Source: an uncultured Lachnospiraceae bacterium (GTDB taxonomy: Bacteria > Bacillota > Clostridia > Lachnospirales > Lachnospiraceae). From it: DNA of 64,000 bases. A program made the position numbers and the translations under genes. The stretch covers positions 1-64,000 of the forward strand of contig CACZJZ010000012.1 of the NCBI GenBank assembly GCA_902781655.1, written 5' to 3'. The notes beneath the pieces are model-generated. The model was given only the letters and a program-made list of their open reading frames with translations. It ran no database searches and had not been told where the DNA came from. Below, in pieces: positions 1-9,287 of this stretch; within the stretch, counting starts at the first letter, position 1, and each line of letters begins with the position of its first letter.

Positions 1-1
1 T

Positions 2-178
2 TGTGGAGTCATATGCCAGTACTGCTTTATCCCTGATGCCGGCACATCGGCTCAGAAAGAAGCTCTGCTGAAGGGATTCGTCCCTTCCAACCTGCTCAAG
101 GAGATCATGGTAGACATCTTCCGAGATGCCGTCCTCATAAGGAAGAGGATGCGTAAATTGCCAGGTTGTATGTTGTAA
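2..178 (+). CDS. 3' end of an unknown ORF, cut by the left edge
   Basis: Frame 2 is open from the first base to a TAA at 176-178 and gives about 58 residues ending in KRMRKLPGCML. It contains a short Cys pair (CGVICQYC) near the edge and a helix-like stretch around NLLKEIMVDIFRDA. I do not recognise the family. The open frame could be the C-terminus of a real protein or chance, because only 177 bases are visible. No clear terminator follows it. Confidence 0.25.
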   Translation, partial: CGVICQYCFIPDAGTSAQKEALLKGFVPSNLLKEIMVDIFRDAVLIRKRMRKLPGCML

Positions 179-499
179 AGTAAAAGTACCGATTCTCTTT
201 TTTCAAGGTTCACAAACAGGTACAGATTATTTACCGCTTACGCGACAGGATATATATTGCCGGAAAATATCGAAATGCAGGGCAGCTTTTAGTTCAATAT
301 AGATCAGGACCGGAGAAATAATATGAGCTATAATAAATAAGTTTAACTAAAGGATAATGTAATAAAGGAATACCATGCCGGATTTAGTTGGCAGCAGGCC
401 GGACAAGGTGTTTTTCGATTTCAGGGGTCTTAGATTTCAAGGAATACAGCCTGTCTGCTCTGCGATAAGAATGATCCCGGCGTGAGGAGGAAATAGACA
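179..499. other. AT-rich intergenic region before the surface-protein gene
   Basis: About 320 bases with no convincing gene. The stretch from 180 to 360 is much richer in A and T than the rest of the window and holds several TATA-like strings, for example near 250-260 and 325-345. It therefore probably carries the promoter of the following surface-protein gene, but I cannot choose one -35/-10 pair with confidence. A GGAGG ribosome site lies just before the ATG at 500. Confidence 0.4.
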
Positions 500-3400
500 A
501 TGAAAAGGAAATCATTCACCAGGGCTTTGGCAAGCATTTCAGCGTCAGTGCTTCTGGCTGTGAGCCTGACGCCGCAGACGATTCCTGCGATGGCGGCAGA
601 GAATAGCATTTCAGACGGCAGCGCTTCTCAGGTGGATCAGGTTGATGCGGCGCAGCCTGCAGCAGCGAATGAGGCGCAGCCTGCGGAAACGAATACAGTT
701 CAGATTCCGGAAGAACAGCCTGAGCAGAGTGAGGGAGGGGAAGCGGAAACGCTGGCAGAATCGAATCAGGGAGCAGAGAATTCGCAGGAAGCTTCCGCTT
801 CGGATGACTCCGCGGCGACAGAGGAAGCAGATGCGGAAGAGACTGCCGACGCGGAGGAGGATGCCGCAGAGGATCAGACGATTGCGGACACGTCTATGGA
901 GACCGCGCAACCGGAAGAAACCGTTACGGTTACCTATGAGGCTTCCGAGGGCGGACACGTCTCAAAGGAGTCGGAAACTTTTGTAAAAGGTGCGGACAGT
1001 GCTGCTCTGACCGGCGCGGAGGCGGAGGCAGAGGACGGCTACGAATTTGTCGACTGGACGGAAGACGGCGTGGAGGTATCGACAGACGCTGTCTTTGTTC
1101 CTGATGCCACGGCAATCGATGCGGATACTACCTTCACGGCCAATTTCAAGGTGAAGGAGGTCGAGGAAACCTGGCCCGCGGTGGATTTTGCGCCGATGGC
1201 GATGAGCGACGGCACAGAGATCCTTGTGAGCGCGCCGGAGGGAGCCTTCCCGGCGGGCGTGCAGATGCGGGCGTCTGTGGTGGAGCCGAAACAAGTGGTT
1301 GGTGCCATTGCCGAAGCGACTCCGGACGATGATGCAGTCAACGCGGAGCAGATTGCGGCATACGACATCTCCTTCTACCTCCCTGCGGACCCGGAAACGG
1401 AAATTGAGCCGCGGAAGGCAGTGCAGGTGAGCTTTGAGAACCTGCCATTGCAAAACGAGGTCACGAAGGGATCTTCTCTTGAGGTCTGGCATATCGACGA
1501 CAGCCAGGTGGCAAGTGCCGGCAATATCGAAAAGCAGAGTGCGGATGGAGACGTTTCTGTCTCTATCAAGGCACAGACTTTCTCGACTTATGCCATCCGG
1601 GCGAAGGCACCGAGGGTGACTAGCAATTACACTTTTGATTCTCAGGTGGACCTTTCAGATGATATTTCAGTCACTCCCGATAATACAACAGCGTTGACGG
1701 AGCGTTCAGGGCGGATCTCGGTCACAATTAAGGAACAGGATCTCCTTGGAAGTATGAAGACAGCCTATGACAATGTAAAAAAAGATCTTGACTGGTATTC
1801 TGGATCTATACTCAATTGGTGGAGTAACGCTGCTTACGCTGATCGTACAAAATCCATGATTCCGATCACGATATCGCTACCGGAAGGATTTGCTTTTCAG
1901 AACGTTCAAACATCGTCTGATGGCGCATCTCTGCTTGTCATCTCCAGTGACACTGGAAATGCTTATCTTCCGGCAACAGTGACGAATGGGAATGAACTCA
2001 CTGTCTATATTAATTTTGCGGGTTCAGCAAGTGATAGTAGTATCTGCTATTTGAAAGATGTTTTAAATCATAGCACTGAGGAGGGTAGTCTAAAGATTTC
2101 TGCAGAGTATACCGGAAAAATTGCAGAAGATATGGATCAAAGCGACGTTCAAATGCAGGTTTCAGGTGGATCGGGCTTTTTGTTTGGAAACCATCTGGCT
2201 GTGAATGTCGACTTTCCGACTGTCAAGAAGTACATTCCATCCGCTTATGAGATCACTGAAGATCTATCGATGAGAACGAGCATTGCGGCTGGGCAGGGAA
2301 ATGACTTTTCAGTAGGCTCTAAAGTTCAGATTAATCCTGATGCAGATAATAAAACGCTCAGTCTGAGGGTGGATTTTGATCTTTCTTTAATTGGCGAAAA
2401 ACTTAATGGCATCCGGGAAAAATATCAGGATTTTGAAAAAACGTATCCTGGGGAGAAAATTGGTCTTGATGTAACATGTACATTTTGGGAGAAATTTACG
2501 GTTCCGGATGGCTTGACATTCCCAGATGAAGATAAATACTACACGGTTATTCCGGAAAACAGTGCATTTAAAGTGAACTATGCTGAAGGTGGAGCAAAAG
2601 AGACTAGCGACTCGGGAAATCTGCTAAAAGCAATGGGATTCAGTTTCGTGAGTCTGGCAGCGCCAAGTCAGACAAAAGAAAATGGGAATGCAAAAGTCGT
2701 CTCACTTTCGCTAAACAAAGATAAGATTACGACAATTGATGATCTTGAACAGGTATCTAAGCAATTAACTGATTCTAATGCAAAACTAACCCTTCAGATT
2801 ACCGGGATCAAGATTAATGAGGATGCAATTGGACCATTCACTGTTTCAAATGCCTGTTCCGGATCTCTGTATAGTGCCATCAAAGTGGATTCTGGAGCCT
2901 CTCAGGTATTTAAATATAATTTAAACGGAAAACCGGAAAATTCGAATAGTAACCAAGGCTCCGGTACGATTCAGCTTGAAATGAAGACGGGAATATATGG
3001 CGACGCTTCGGTTCGAAGGAGCGGAAATGGCAATTATGATACAGAAAATGCTCAGGCATTTGAAGTAAACCGTGGGGACTCTCTGGACGTGAGGGCAGCG
3101 TTGAATGTGTCCTCCATCAGGAGCATGATGGAACGGATCAGGAAGTTTTTCTGTAATTCTAAAAATATAGTAGGAGATATTCCTGATGTTCCATTTAAAG
3201 ATCCTGCACAGAGCGAATTCACTTTTAACCTGACGGCACCGGATGGACTGGTATTTCCGACTGATGCAGCGGCCTATCAGTTAGACGGCAGCGATGCGTT
3301 TGATCTCGATGTGGACTATCCCAAAGTGACCATGACGCTCAAACCCGGTTATGATAATTTTAAAAAATTATACAATGCAATTTATAATAATACGCAAAAT

Positions 3401-3931
3401 TATATTATATTGACCATCAAGGGTGTAAAAGTTGCGGATGATGCACCGGAGTGGATGACTGCTATCGGAACCATCTCGGGAAATTTCTCAGCCGCTTCAG
3501 ATACGTATGGACCGTTGCTGAATGCAAAGTGGAATGCGGTGCAGGACACCAATATCGAGGGTGGTGGAGATGGAACGGATTATAAGGATACGGAAAACGA
3601 TCCCTCGAGGATAAAGTTGACAATTCATGTGTCGAAGAAACCAGTACCTGTCACTCCGGAGAACCCTCAAACACCTTCTCCTGCGAGTCTGACGACTGCC
3701 CCGGCAAACACCGCAAAGGTTCTTGGTGTAAGCCGCCCGACCAATGAGACAGTGCCTGCAGAAAGTACGGCACAGTCTACAGAACCGCAGAAGGTTCTCG
3801 GAGTAAAGCGGGAGAATCATCAGATTGCGACCGGGGATGACAGCCAGATGATGCTCTACGGATTGCTGGCGCTTGCTGCTGCGGCGGGTGTTATAATCTG
3901 GTTGGTTCGATATCGCAGAAGGGAAAGATGA
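500..3931 (+). CDS. Large cell-wall-type surface protein with InlB-like repeat and C-terminal sorting-like signal
   Basis: The 1143-residue protein starts after a GAGGAGG site. An N-terminal signal peptide (KRKSF basic start, hydrophobic core, PAMAAE cleavage region near residue 33) is followed by an acidic Ala/Glu/Gln-rich spacer to about residue 140. Next come an InlB/Listeria-Bacteroides-like repeat (about 142-215, ending YEFVDW...FTANF) and a ZU5-like beta domain (about 230-365, ending FSTYAIR). A long low-similarity region follows to about 1040. The C-terminus has a Pro/Thr spacer with two VLGV motifs, then ATGDDSQ, a hydrophobic helix and RYRRRER, which is the layout of a sortase-anchored protein with a non-canonical LPxTG. 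The likely role is adhesion or surface display (inference). No sortase is nearby. Base composition changes near 1620, where the DNA becomes clearly AT-richer. Confidence 0.75.
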   Translation: MKRKSFTRALASISASVLLAVSLTPQTIPAMAAENSISDGSASQVDQVDAAQPAAANEAQPAETNTVQIPEEQPEQSEGGEAETLAESNQGAENSQEASASDDSAATEEADAEETADAEEDAAEDQTIADTSMETAQPEETVTVTYEASEGGHVSKESETFVKGADSAALTGAEAEAEDGYEFVDWTEDGVEVSTDAVFVPDATAIDADTTFTANFKVKEVEETWPAVDFAPMAMSDGTEILVSAPEGAFPAGVQMRASVVEPKQVVGAIAEATPDDDAVNAEQIAAYDISFYLPADPETEIEPRKAVQVSFENLPLQNEVTKGSSLEVWHIDDSQVASAGNIEKQSADGDVSVSIKAQTFSTYAIRAKAPRVTSNYTFDSQVDLSDDISVTPDNTTALTERSGRISVTIKEQDLLGSMKTAYDNVKKDLDWYSGSILNWWSNAAYADRTKSMIPITISLPEGFAFQNVQTSSDGASLLVISSDTGNAYLPATVTNGNELTVYINFAGSASDSSICYLKDVLNHSTEEGSLKISAEYTGKIAEDMDQSDVQMQVSGGSGFLFGNHLAVNVDFPTVKKYIPSAYEITEDLSMRTSIAAGQGNDFSVGSKVQINPDADNKTLSLRVDFDLSLIGEKLNGIREKYQDFEKTYPGEKIGLDVTCTFWEKFTVPDGLTFPDEDKYYTVIPENSAFKVNYAEGGAKETSDSGNLLKAMGFSFVSLAAPSQTKENGNAKVVSLSLNKDKITTIDDLEQVSKQLTDSNAKLTLQITGIKINEDAIGPFTVSNACSGSLYSAIKVDSGASQVFKYNLNGKPENSNSNQGSGTIQLEMKTGIYGDASVRRSGNGNYDTENAQAFEVNRGDSLDVRAALNVSSIRSMMERIRKFFCNSKNIVGDIPDVPFKDPAQSEFTFNLTAPDGLVFPTDAAAYQLDGSDAFDLDVDYPKVTMTLKPGYDNFKKLYNAIYNNTQNYIILTIKGVKVADDAPEWMTAIGTISGNFSAASDTYGPLLNAKWNAVQDTNIEGGGDGTDYKDTENDPSRIKLTIHVSKKPVPVTPENPQTPSPASLTTAPANTAKVLGVSRPTNETVPAESTAQSTEPQKVLGVKRENHQIATGDDSQMMLYGLLALAAAAGVIIWLVRYRRRER

Positions 3932-4060
3932 TCGGCCGATCATTCTGAACGATTCTTGAAACAGAGGAAATCTGGACTATTTTGGCACATGGGAAAATAC
4001 AATGAGAATCCGGACAACTGGGCGATACAGAACTGAGTATATAGAACGGAGGTAACAGGG

Positions 4061-4456
4061 ATGCAGGCAGCTGTTCGTTATTATTCGAGGTCAGGGAATA
4101 CAAAACTTGTAGCAGAGGCAATCGCGAAGGCGCTTGCAGTCAGCGCGGTTTCCGTGGACAGTCCGGAGGCAGCCCTGACTGAAAAGGCCGATGTGCTGTT
4201 CGTCGGAGGCGCGCTATACGCTTATGGCCTTGATAAGCACCTGAGGGAATATCTCAGCGCGCTTGACAGGGAGAAGGTCGGCAAGGCGGTGATTTTCTCC
4301 ACCTCGTGGATCTCAAGACACAGTATCGATCTCATCCGCAAGGCACTGGAAGAAAAAGGAGTTCCTGTTGCAGAGGAAACTTTCTATGTGAAGAACAGGC
4401 CGAACACGGAGCAGTTGCAGGAGGCTGCTGACTTTGCGCGGAAGATGCTGGATTGA
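4061..4456 (+). CDS. Short flavodoxin-like protein
   Basis: The 131-residue protein starts 8 bases after GGAGGT. The N-terminus (RYYSRSGNTKLVAEAIAKAL) has the FMN-phosphate loop S-x-S-G-N-T of flavodoxins after the first beta strand. FVGGALYAYGLDKHLREYL matches the second FMN-contact region, and VIFSTSW the central strand. It is probably a cytoplasmic electron carrier or FMN-binding reductase subunit with FMN as cofactor. At 131 residues it is near the lower limit for flavodoxins (usually 140-170). The gene stands alone and an intrinsic terminator follows at 4524-4557. The redox partner cannot be told from the context. Confidence 0.8.
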   Translation: MQAAVRYYSRSGNTKLVAEAIAKALAVSAVSVDSPEAALTEKADVLFVGGALYAYGLDKHLREYLSALDREKVGKAVIFSTSWISRHSIDLIRKALEEKGVPVAEETFYVKNRPNTEQLQEAADFARKMLD

Positions 4457-4523
4457 AAAGGTTCCGGGCGGTTCAAAAGCTGAAGATCAGCCGGTTTGAC
4501 GGGGATGGAAAAACTGGCAGAGG

Positions 4524-4557
4524 GGGAAACAGGATGGCAATGTCCTGTTTCCCTTTT
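4524..4557 (+). terminator. Intrinsic terminator after the flavodoxin gene
   Basis: GGGAAACAGGA (4524-4534) pairs perfectly with TCCTGTTTCCC (4543-4553) around an 8-base loop and is followed by TTTTATC. It ends the flavodoxin transcript 18 bases before the next gene begins. Confidence 0.85.
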
Positions 4558-4574
4558 ATCATACGGAGGCAGGC

Positions 4575-5039
4575 ATGTCATTTGAAAAAGCGGAGAGGTA
4601 TTTGAAGGAGAGGGGACTGGCATCGCATATCATTGTGCCGGAGGCCTCCACGGCGACGGTAGAGCTGGCTGCGGAGGCGCTGGGGACGGAGCCCGGGGCG
4701 ATTGCCAAGACGCTGTCGTTTCTGGTGGAAGAAAAGCCTGTGCTTATACTGACAGAGGGGACCGCGCGGGTGGATAATCATAAGTTCAAGGAGACCTTCC
4801 ACACCAAGGCACATATGATTCCGCGCGAGCAGGTGGAGGAGCTGGTGGGGCATGCGCCGGGCGGTGTCTGCCCGTTTGGAATCAGGGACGGGGTCAGGGT
4901 GTATTTTGATGAAAGCCTGAAGAAGCATGCGGTGGTTTATCCGGCTGCAGGGGATGATCACAGCGGCGTGAAGCTGACCATCGCGGAGCTGGAGGAGGCG
5001 GTTTCCGGTGCCGGATGGGTGGATGTGTGCAAGGAATGA
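4575..5039 (+). CDS. YbaK/EbsC-family aminoacyl-tRNA deacylase
   Basis: The 154-residue protein matches the YbaK/EbsC/ProX editing fold over its full length. Family members hydrolyse mischarged aminoacyl-tRNAs such as Cys-tRNA(Pro). Visible features are the IAKTLSFLV strand with the conserved lysine, the DNHKFKETF region, and the GHAPGGVCPFGIRDGVRVYFDESL segment characteristic of the family. ACGGAGGCAGGC precedes the ATG. The d-serine dehydratase gene starts 43 bases downstream, so the two may be co-transcribed. Exact substrate specificity (Cys, Ala or other) cannot be read from sequence. Confidence 0.88.
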   Translation: MSFEKAERYLKERGLASHIIVPEASTATVELAAEALGTEPGAIAKTLSFLVEEKPVLILTEGTARVDNHKFKETFHTKAHMIPREQVEELVGHAPGGVCPFGIRDGVRVYFDESLKKHAVVYPAAGDDHSGVKLTIAELEEAVSGAGWVDVCKE

Positions 5040-5082
5040 CAGGTGCGGGCGCCGCAAGGAGACAGGACACGGAAGTGTGAAA

Positions 5083-6402
5083 ATGACAGAGGAGCAGAAG
5101 GAACAGTTTATCCGGGAGATTCCGGCGGTCGCTGATGCGGCGGCGCTGCGGGAGACGGTGTGGATCAATGACAGGAAGCTTCCATTCAGAGAAGCTCCGG
5201 CTCCGATTACGGACGCACAGATTCAGGACGCAGAGGACCGCCTGGAGCGCTTCGCACCGTATATCGCGGCGGCGTTCCCGGAGACCGGAGACGGGCTGAT
5301 TGAATCTCCGTTCCAGGAGATTCCGCGGATGCGGGAGTGGATCAGCAGGCATGAGGGGACTGCTTTGCAGGGGCGTCTCTTTCTTAAGAGAGACAGCGAT
5401 CTGGCAGTCAGCGGCTCGGTCAAGGCGCGCGGCGGGATCTACGAGGTGCTCAAGCACGCGGAATCACTGGCGGTTGAAGCGGGACTTCTTCGGACCACGG
5501 ATGATTACAGCGTGCTCATGGAGCCGCGGTTCAGGGAATTCTTCAGCCAGTACAAGATTCAGGTCGGGTCAACCGGCAACCTGGGTCTGAGCATCGGTCT
5601 GATGGGTTCAAAACTCGGCTTTCATGTCATTGTGCATATGTCTGCGGATGCAAGGCAGTGGAAGAAGGATCTGCTCCGGGAGCGCGGCGCGGAGGTCATT
5701 GAATATGCGTCGGACTACACCAATGCCGTGAAGGAGGGAAGAACAAGATCGGAGCAGGACCCGACCAGTTATTTTGTAGATGACGAGAAGTCAGAGGATC
5801 TGTTTCTGGGTTATGCCACTGCGGGGAAGCGGATTGCGGGTCAGATCGCGGATGCAGGGCTTGTCGTGGACCGCAAGCATCCGCTGTTTGTCTACATTCC
5901 CTGCGGCATCGGCGGCGCACCGGGCGGCATCACCTATGGATTGAAGCGTATCTATGGGGATGACGTGCACTGCTTCTTCACGGAGCCGACAGAAGCATGC
6001 TGCATGCTGCTGGGGCTTGCGACCGGGTGTCACAATCAGGTCTGTGTGCAGGATTTCGGCATCAGCGGCAGAACAGCGGCGGACGGTCTGGCGGTGACCC
6101 GCCCGTCCGCGCTGGTCGGCAGGATCATTCAGCCGCTCCTTTCCGGGGATATCACCATTCAGGATAAGGACCTATTCCCATTGCTCAGGGCACTTTATCA
6201 GACGGAGGGGATCTTTATTGAACCATCCTCCTGCGCAGGTTTTGCAGCATTCCTGATGCAGGACCGGATGAAGGAATATATCCGGCGTGAGCATCTGGAG
6301 GCGTGGATGCCGGATGCAGTCCATGTGGTCTGGGCGACCGGCGGCAGTCTGGTGCCGGAGGAGACGCGGAAGGAATATCTGGGCGCCATGTCATTGGCAT
6401 AA
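5083..6402 (+). CDS. dsdA: D-serine ammonia-lyase (D-serine dehydratase)
   Basis: This is a PLP enzyme that converts D-serine to pyruvate and ammonia. The 439 residues from ATG 5083 align along the whole length of E. coli DsdA as I remember it. The PLP lysine is K114 in SGSVKARGGIYEVL. Other shared blocks are VGSTGNLGLSIG, HMSADARQWKK, YIPCGIGGAPGG and VWATGGSLVPEE. The open frame extends upstream to 5008, but that part overlaps ybaK and is unlike the family. A GTG at 5077 is an alternative start closer to AAGGAG at 5056-5061. No dsdC-type regulator or dsdX transporter is adjacent. The likely role is detoxifying or using host or dietary D-serine. Confidence 0.93.
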   Translation: MTEEQKEQFIREIPAVADAAALRETVWINDRKLPFREAPAPITDAQIQDAEDRLERFAPYIAAAFPETGDGLIESPFQEIPRMREWISRHEGTALQGRLFLKRDSDLAVSGSVKARGGIYEVLKHAESLAVEAGLLRTTDDYSVLMEPRFREFFSQYKIQVGSTGNLGLSIGLMGSKLGFHVIVHMSADARQWKKDLLRERGAEVIEYASDYTNAVKEGRTRSEQDPTSYFVDDEKSEDLFLGYATAGKRIAGQIADAGLVVDRKHPLFVYIPCGIGGAPGGITYGLKRIYGDDVHCFFTEPTEACCMLLGLATGCHNQVCVQDFGISGRTAADGLAVTRPSALVGRIIQPLLSGDITIQDKDLFPLLRALYQTEGIFIEPSSCAGFAAFLMQDRMKEYIRREHLEAWMPDAVHVVWATGGSLVPEETRKEYLGAMSLA

Positions 6403-6452
6403 AAGTGCAATTTTTTTAAAGAAAATGAAAAGTATGCAGCGCGTAATTCCCG

Positions 6453-6458
6453 TATAAT
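6453..6458 (+). promoter_or_regulatory. -10 element upstream of the GH3 gene
   Basis: A perfect TATAAT lies 41 bases before the GH3 start, in the short gap after dsdA. No good -35 is visible 16-18 bases upstream, so this is a partial promoter call. Confidence 0.45.
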
Positions 6459-6498
6459 GACCTGGAGGGGAGATTCAGCAAACCAAGGGAGGTTATGT

Positions 6499-9081
6499 AT
6501 GGCACACTATTATGCATCGCTGACGAAGGATGTTTCAGAGCGGGAGATCCGAAATATGGCGCGGGTCAGAAGGATCGCGCCGCAGGGCATGGTCTTGTTG
6601 GAAAACAAGGACTGCCTGCCGCTTACGGGCATGAAGGAGGCGGCGCTGTTTGGAAACGGCGCGCGCCACACCGTGAAGGGCGGCACCGGGTCCGGCGATG
6701 TCAATTCGAGAACGGTGGTGAACATTGAGCAGGGGCTTATCAATGCGGGTGTCCGGATCACCACAACAGCCTGGCTCGACAGGTATGATGAGGCCTGCAA
6801 AGAGGCGAAAAGCGCATATATTGGCATGATCCAGAAGGATATGCAGGAGAACGGGCAGTCCGCGATCATGGAGCTGTTCACGAATCCTTATCGTGATCCG
6901 GATGTGGTGCCGGTCATGGAGAGCGACGCGGCGGAGACAGCGGGAATACCGGCCATCTATATTTTGTCCCGCAATTCCGGCGAGGGAAAGGACCGCGCAG
7001 ACGCGCCGGGCGACTATGAGCTGACGGAGACGGAGAAGCAGAACATCGCGTTTCTGGCATCTCATTATGAGAAGCTGGTCGTCGTGCTCAATGTCGGCGG
7101 CGTGATCGACACAAAATTCCTCCGGGAGCAGAAGGGCATCGGCGCCGTGCTGCTGATGAGCCAGGCGGGCAACATCGGCGGGGACGCGCTGGCGGATGTG
7201 CTTCTTGGAAAAGCTTATCCGGCGGGTCATCTCGCGGCGACCTGGCCGGAGTATTACAGTGATTATCCAACAGCGGATACGTTTGGTGCGCGGAACGGCG
7301 ACATAGACGACGAGTACTACAATGAAGATATTTTTGTCGGATACCGTTATTTTGACACGTTTGGCGTGAAGCCCGCATATCCGTTCGGATACGGCCTGTC
7401 CTATACGGATTTTGCCGTGACGGATGCTGAGGTTCGCGCGGAAGAAGACAAAATCACGGTCACTGCGAAGGTGACGAATACCGGCGCTGCATATGCAGGC
7501 AGAGAATCCGTGCAGGTCTATGTCTCGCAGCCGGCGGGCCGCCTTCCGAAGGCGTATCAGGTGCTGGCCGGTTTTGCCAAGACGGGCGAGCTCCCACCCG
7601 GAGCCAGCGAGACGGTGACGGTGACGTTCTCCATGAAGACGCTCGCGTCCTACGATGAAGCGAAGGCGGCGTGGATCCTCGAGGGCGGCACGTATCTGGT
7701 CCGTGTGGGAACGCATTCCCGGAACACACATATCGCGGCAAAGCTTGTGCTTCCCGCGGAGACAACAGTTCGGCAGCTGAGAAATCTGTTCCGCCAGGAT
7801 GACGCGGTGAAGACGATATCCACCGACGGCGCAGCGCCGTACACCTATGACGGCGAGGAGGCGGAGAAGGCCGCCGCGAAGGAAATCACGCTGGACGGCG
7901 GTGCTCTTTCCAGCCCGGCGGCTGTTTACAGCGGAGAGCCGCAGGCGGCGAAAAAGGCGGAAACTGACGCGGTAATCACCTTCGAGGATGTTGTGAAGGG
8001 CAGATTTACACTGGATGATCTCGTGAGCCAGCTGACGAGAGAAGAGATGGCGGTGCTCTGCGTCGGCACGGCGAGAGGACACGGCGTCGGGGAGAAATCG
8101 GTCGTCGGCGCGGCATCTGCGGCAGTACCCGGTGCGGCCGGCGACACAACTTCGGCATTGTTGGAACAGAGGTATGTGCCGAATCTGATTTTGGCGGATG
8201 GTCCTGCCGGTCTTCGTCTCGCGCGGTATTTCACAACGGATCGGGATGGTACGCTTATTCCGGAGCTGTCGGAAAACGGACTGCCGGATCTCGAGGAGAT
8301 CGTGGGGGAGATGGCTAAGCCGAAGCGCCCGGAGGGAGCGGTCACGTATTATCAGTACTGCACGGCGATTCCGATCGCGACGCTTCTTGCGCAGACCTTT
8401 GACCGCGCGGCGATCGAGGAAGCAGGCGATATCGTCGGCGGCGAGATGGAGGAGATGGGCGTCGATCTCTGGCTTGCGCCCGGCATGAACATTCAGCGGA
8501 ATCCGCTCTGCGGCAGGAATTTTGAATATTATTCTGAGGATCCATTCCTCGCTGGAGAGTGTGCGGCGGCGGACACCCGCGGCGTGCAGCGGCATCCTGG
8601 CAAGGGTACCACGATCAAGCACTTCGCCTGCAACAATCAGGAAGACAACCGGATGCACAATAACGCGCATGTGACGGAGCGGGCGTTGCGGGAGATTTAT
8701 CTGCGCGGATTCGAGTATTGTGTGGAGGAGGCGCAGCCGCATTCTGTGATGACGTCCTACAACCTGATCAACGGCGTGCACACGGCGAATCATTATGACC
8801 TGCTGACATCGGCGCTCCGTGATGAATGGGGCTTTGCCGGCATGGTGATGACCGACTGGGGCACAACCGGGAGCATAGAGATGAATCCGGGCGTGGCCTT
8901 CAAGTATGGGTGCTCCATGGCAGCTGGCTGCATTAAGGCCGGCAATGATCTCACGATGCCGGGATCACAGCATGATGTTGACGATATCATTGCATCCGAT
9001 GTCACCCGCGGCGAGCTGGAGGCATGTGCGAAACGGGTCCTTCAGGCAGCGGTGACGGCAAGGAAGAACACGGTGAAATGA
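6499..9081 (+). CDS. Domain-permuted GH3 beta-glucosidase
   Basis: The 860-residue protein has glycoside hydrolase family 3 domains in swapped order. The alpha/beta (GH3_C) domain comes first (about 20-290, GTGSGDVNSR and GHLAATWPEYYSDYP), then a fibronectin-III-like domain (about 315-410, FGYGLSY to YLVRVGTHSR). The TIM-barrel catalytic domain is last (about 490-860, LADGPAGLR, GVDLWLAPGMNI, IKHFACNNQEDNR). The nucleophile is Asp786 in MVMTDWG. Inverted order is known from beta-glucosidases of rumen Butyrivibrio and Ruminococcus. No signal peptide is present, so it probably acts in the cytoplasm on imported oligosaccharides. ATG 6499 follows AGGGAGG, and the open frame's earlier ATG at 6457 overlaps the -10 box. 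An intrinsic terminator follows. Confidence 0.9.
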   Translation: MAHYYASLTKDVSEREIRNMARVRRIAPQGMVLLENKDCLPLTGMKEAALFGNGARHTVKGGTGSGDVNSRTVVNIEQGLINAGVRITTTAWLDRYDEACKEAKSAYIGMIQKDMQENGQSAIMELFTNPYRDPDVVPVMESDAAETAGIPAIYILSRNSGEGKDRADAPGDYELTETEKQNIAFLASHYEKLVVVLNVGGVIDTKFLREQKGIGAVLLMSQAGNIGGDALADVLLGKAYPAGHLAATWPEYYSDYPTADTFGARNGDIDDEYYNEDIFVGYRYFDTFGVKPAYPFGYGLSYTDFAVTDAEVRAEEDKITVTAKVTNTGAAYAGRESVQVYVSQPAGRLPKAYQVLAGFAKTGELPPGASETVTVTFSMKTLASYDEAKAAWILEGGTYLVRVGTHSRNTHIAAKLVLPAETTVRQLRNLFRQDDAVKTISTDGAAPYTYDGEEAEKAAAKEITLDGGALSSPAAVYSGEPQAAKKAETDAVITFEDVVKGRFTLDDLVSQLTREEMAVLCVGTARGHGVGEKSVVGAASAAVPGAAGDTTSALLEQRYVPNLILADGPAGLRLARYFTTDRDGTLIPELSENGLPDLEEIVGEMAKPKRPEGAVTYYQYCTAIPIATLLAQTFDRAAIEEAGDIVGGEMEEMGVDLWLAPGMNIQRNPLCGRNFEYYSEDPFLAGECAAADTRGVQRHPGKGTTIKHFACNNQEDNRMHNNAHVTERALREIYLRGFEYCVEEAQPHSVMTSYNLINGVHTANHYDLLTSALRDEWGFAGMVMTDWGTTGSIEMNPGVAFKYGCSMAAGCIKAGNDLTMPGSQHDVDDIIASDVTRGELEACAKRVLQAAVTARKNTVK

Positions 9082-9103
9082 CTGCGTTGACAGAATGACG
9101 TAG

Positions 9104-9157
9104 AAAAACCCCGCCTTCAGGATACTCCACGGAGAATCCCGAAGACGGGGTTTTCTT
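9104..9157. terminator. Strong bidirectional intrinsic terminator
   Basis: AAAACCCCGCCTTCAGGAT pairs with ATCCCGAAGACGGGGTTTT with few mismatches; the loop region is rich in GGAG/CTCC and extends the stem. A-tract on the left and T-tract on the right make it work in both directions. It separates the GH3 gene from the lipoprotein gene. Confidence 0.88.
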
Positions 9158-9232
9158 GAAGGTGACTGCACTGTGGATATGCGTGGCAAGCTGGGGAAAA
9201 ATATGTAACCTGTGCGGGAAAAGTGCGTCTGT

Positions 9233-9238
9233 TATAAT
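9233..9238 (+). promoter_or_regulatory. -10 element of the lipoprotein gene
   Basis: A perfect TATAAT lies 50 bases upstream of the lipoprotein ATG and after the terminator. The -35 region at the right distance is weak. Confidence 0.5.
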
Positions 9239-9287
9239 TGAGAACAGAAAAGATTCATCCGTATCGCAGAACGAGGGAAAATTGGAA

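Noticed and set aside
6535..8793. A 752-codon minus-strand open frame
   Set aside because: Antisense to the GH3 gene, no motif, no ribosome site.
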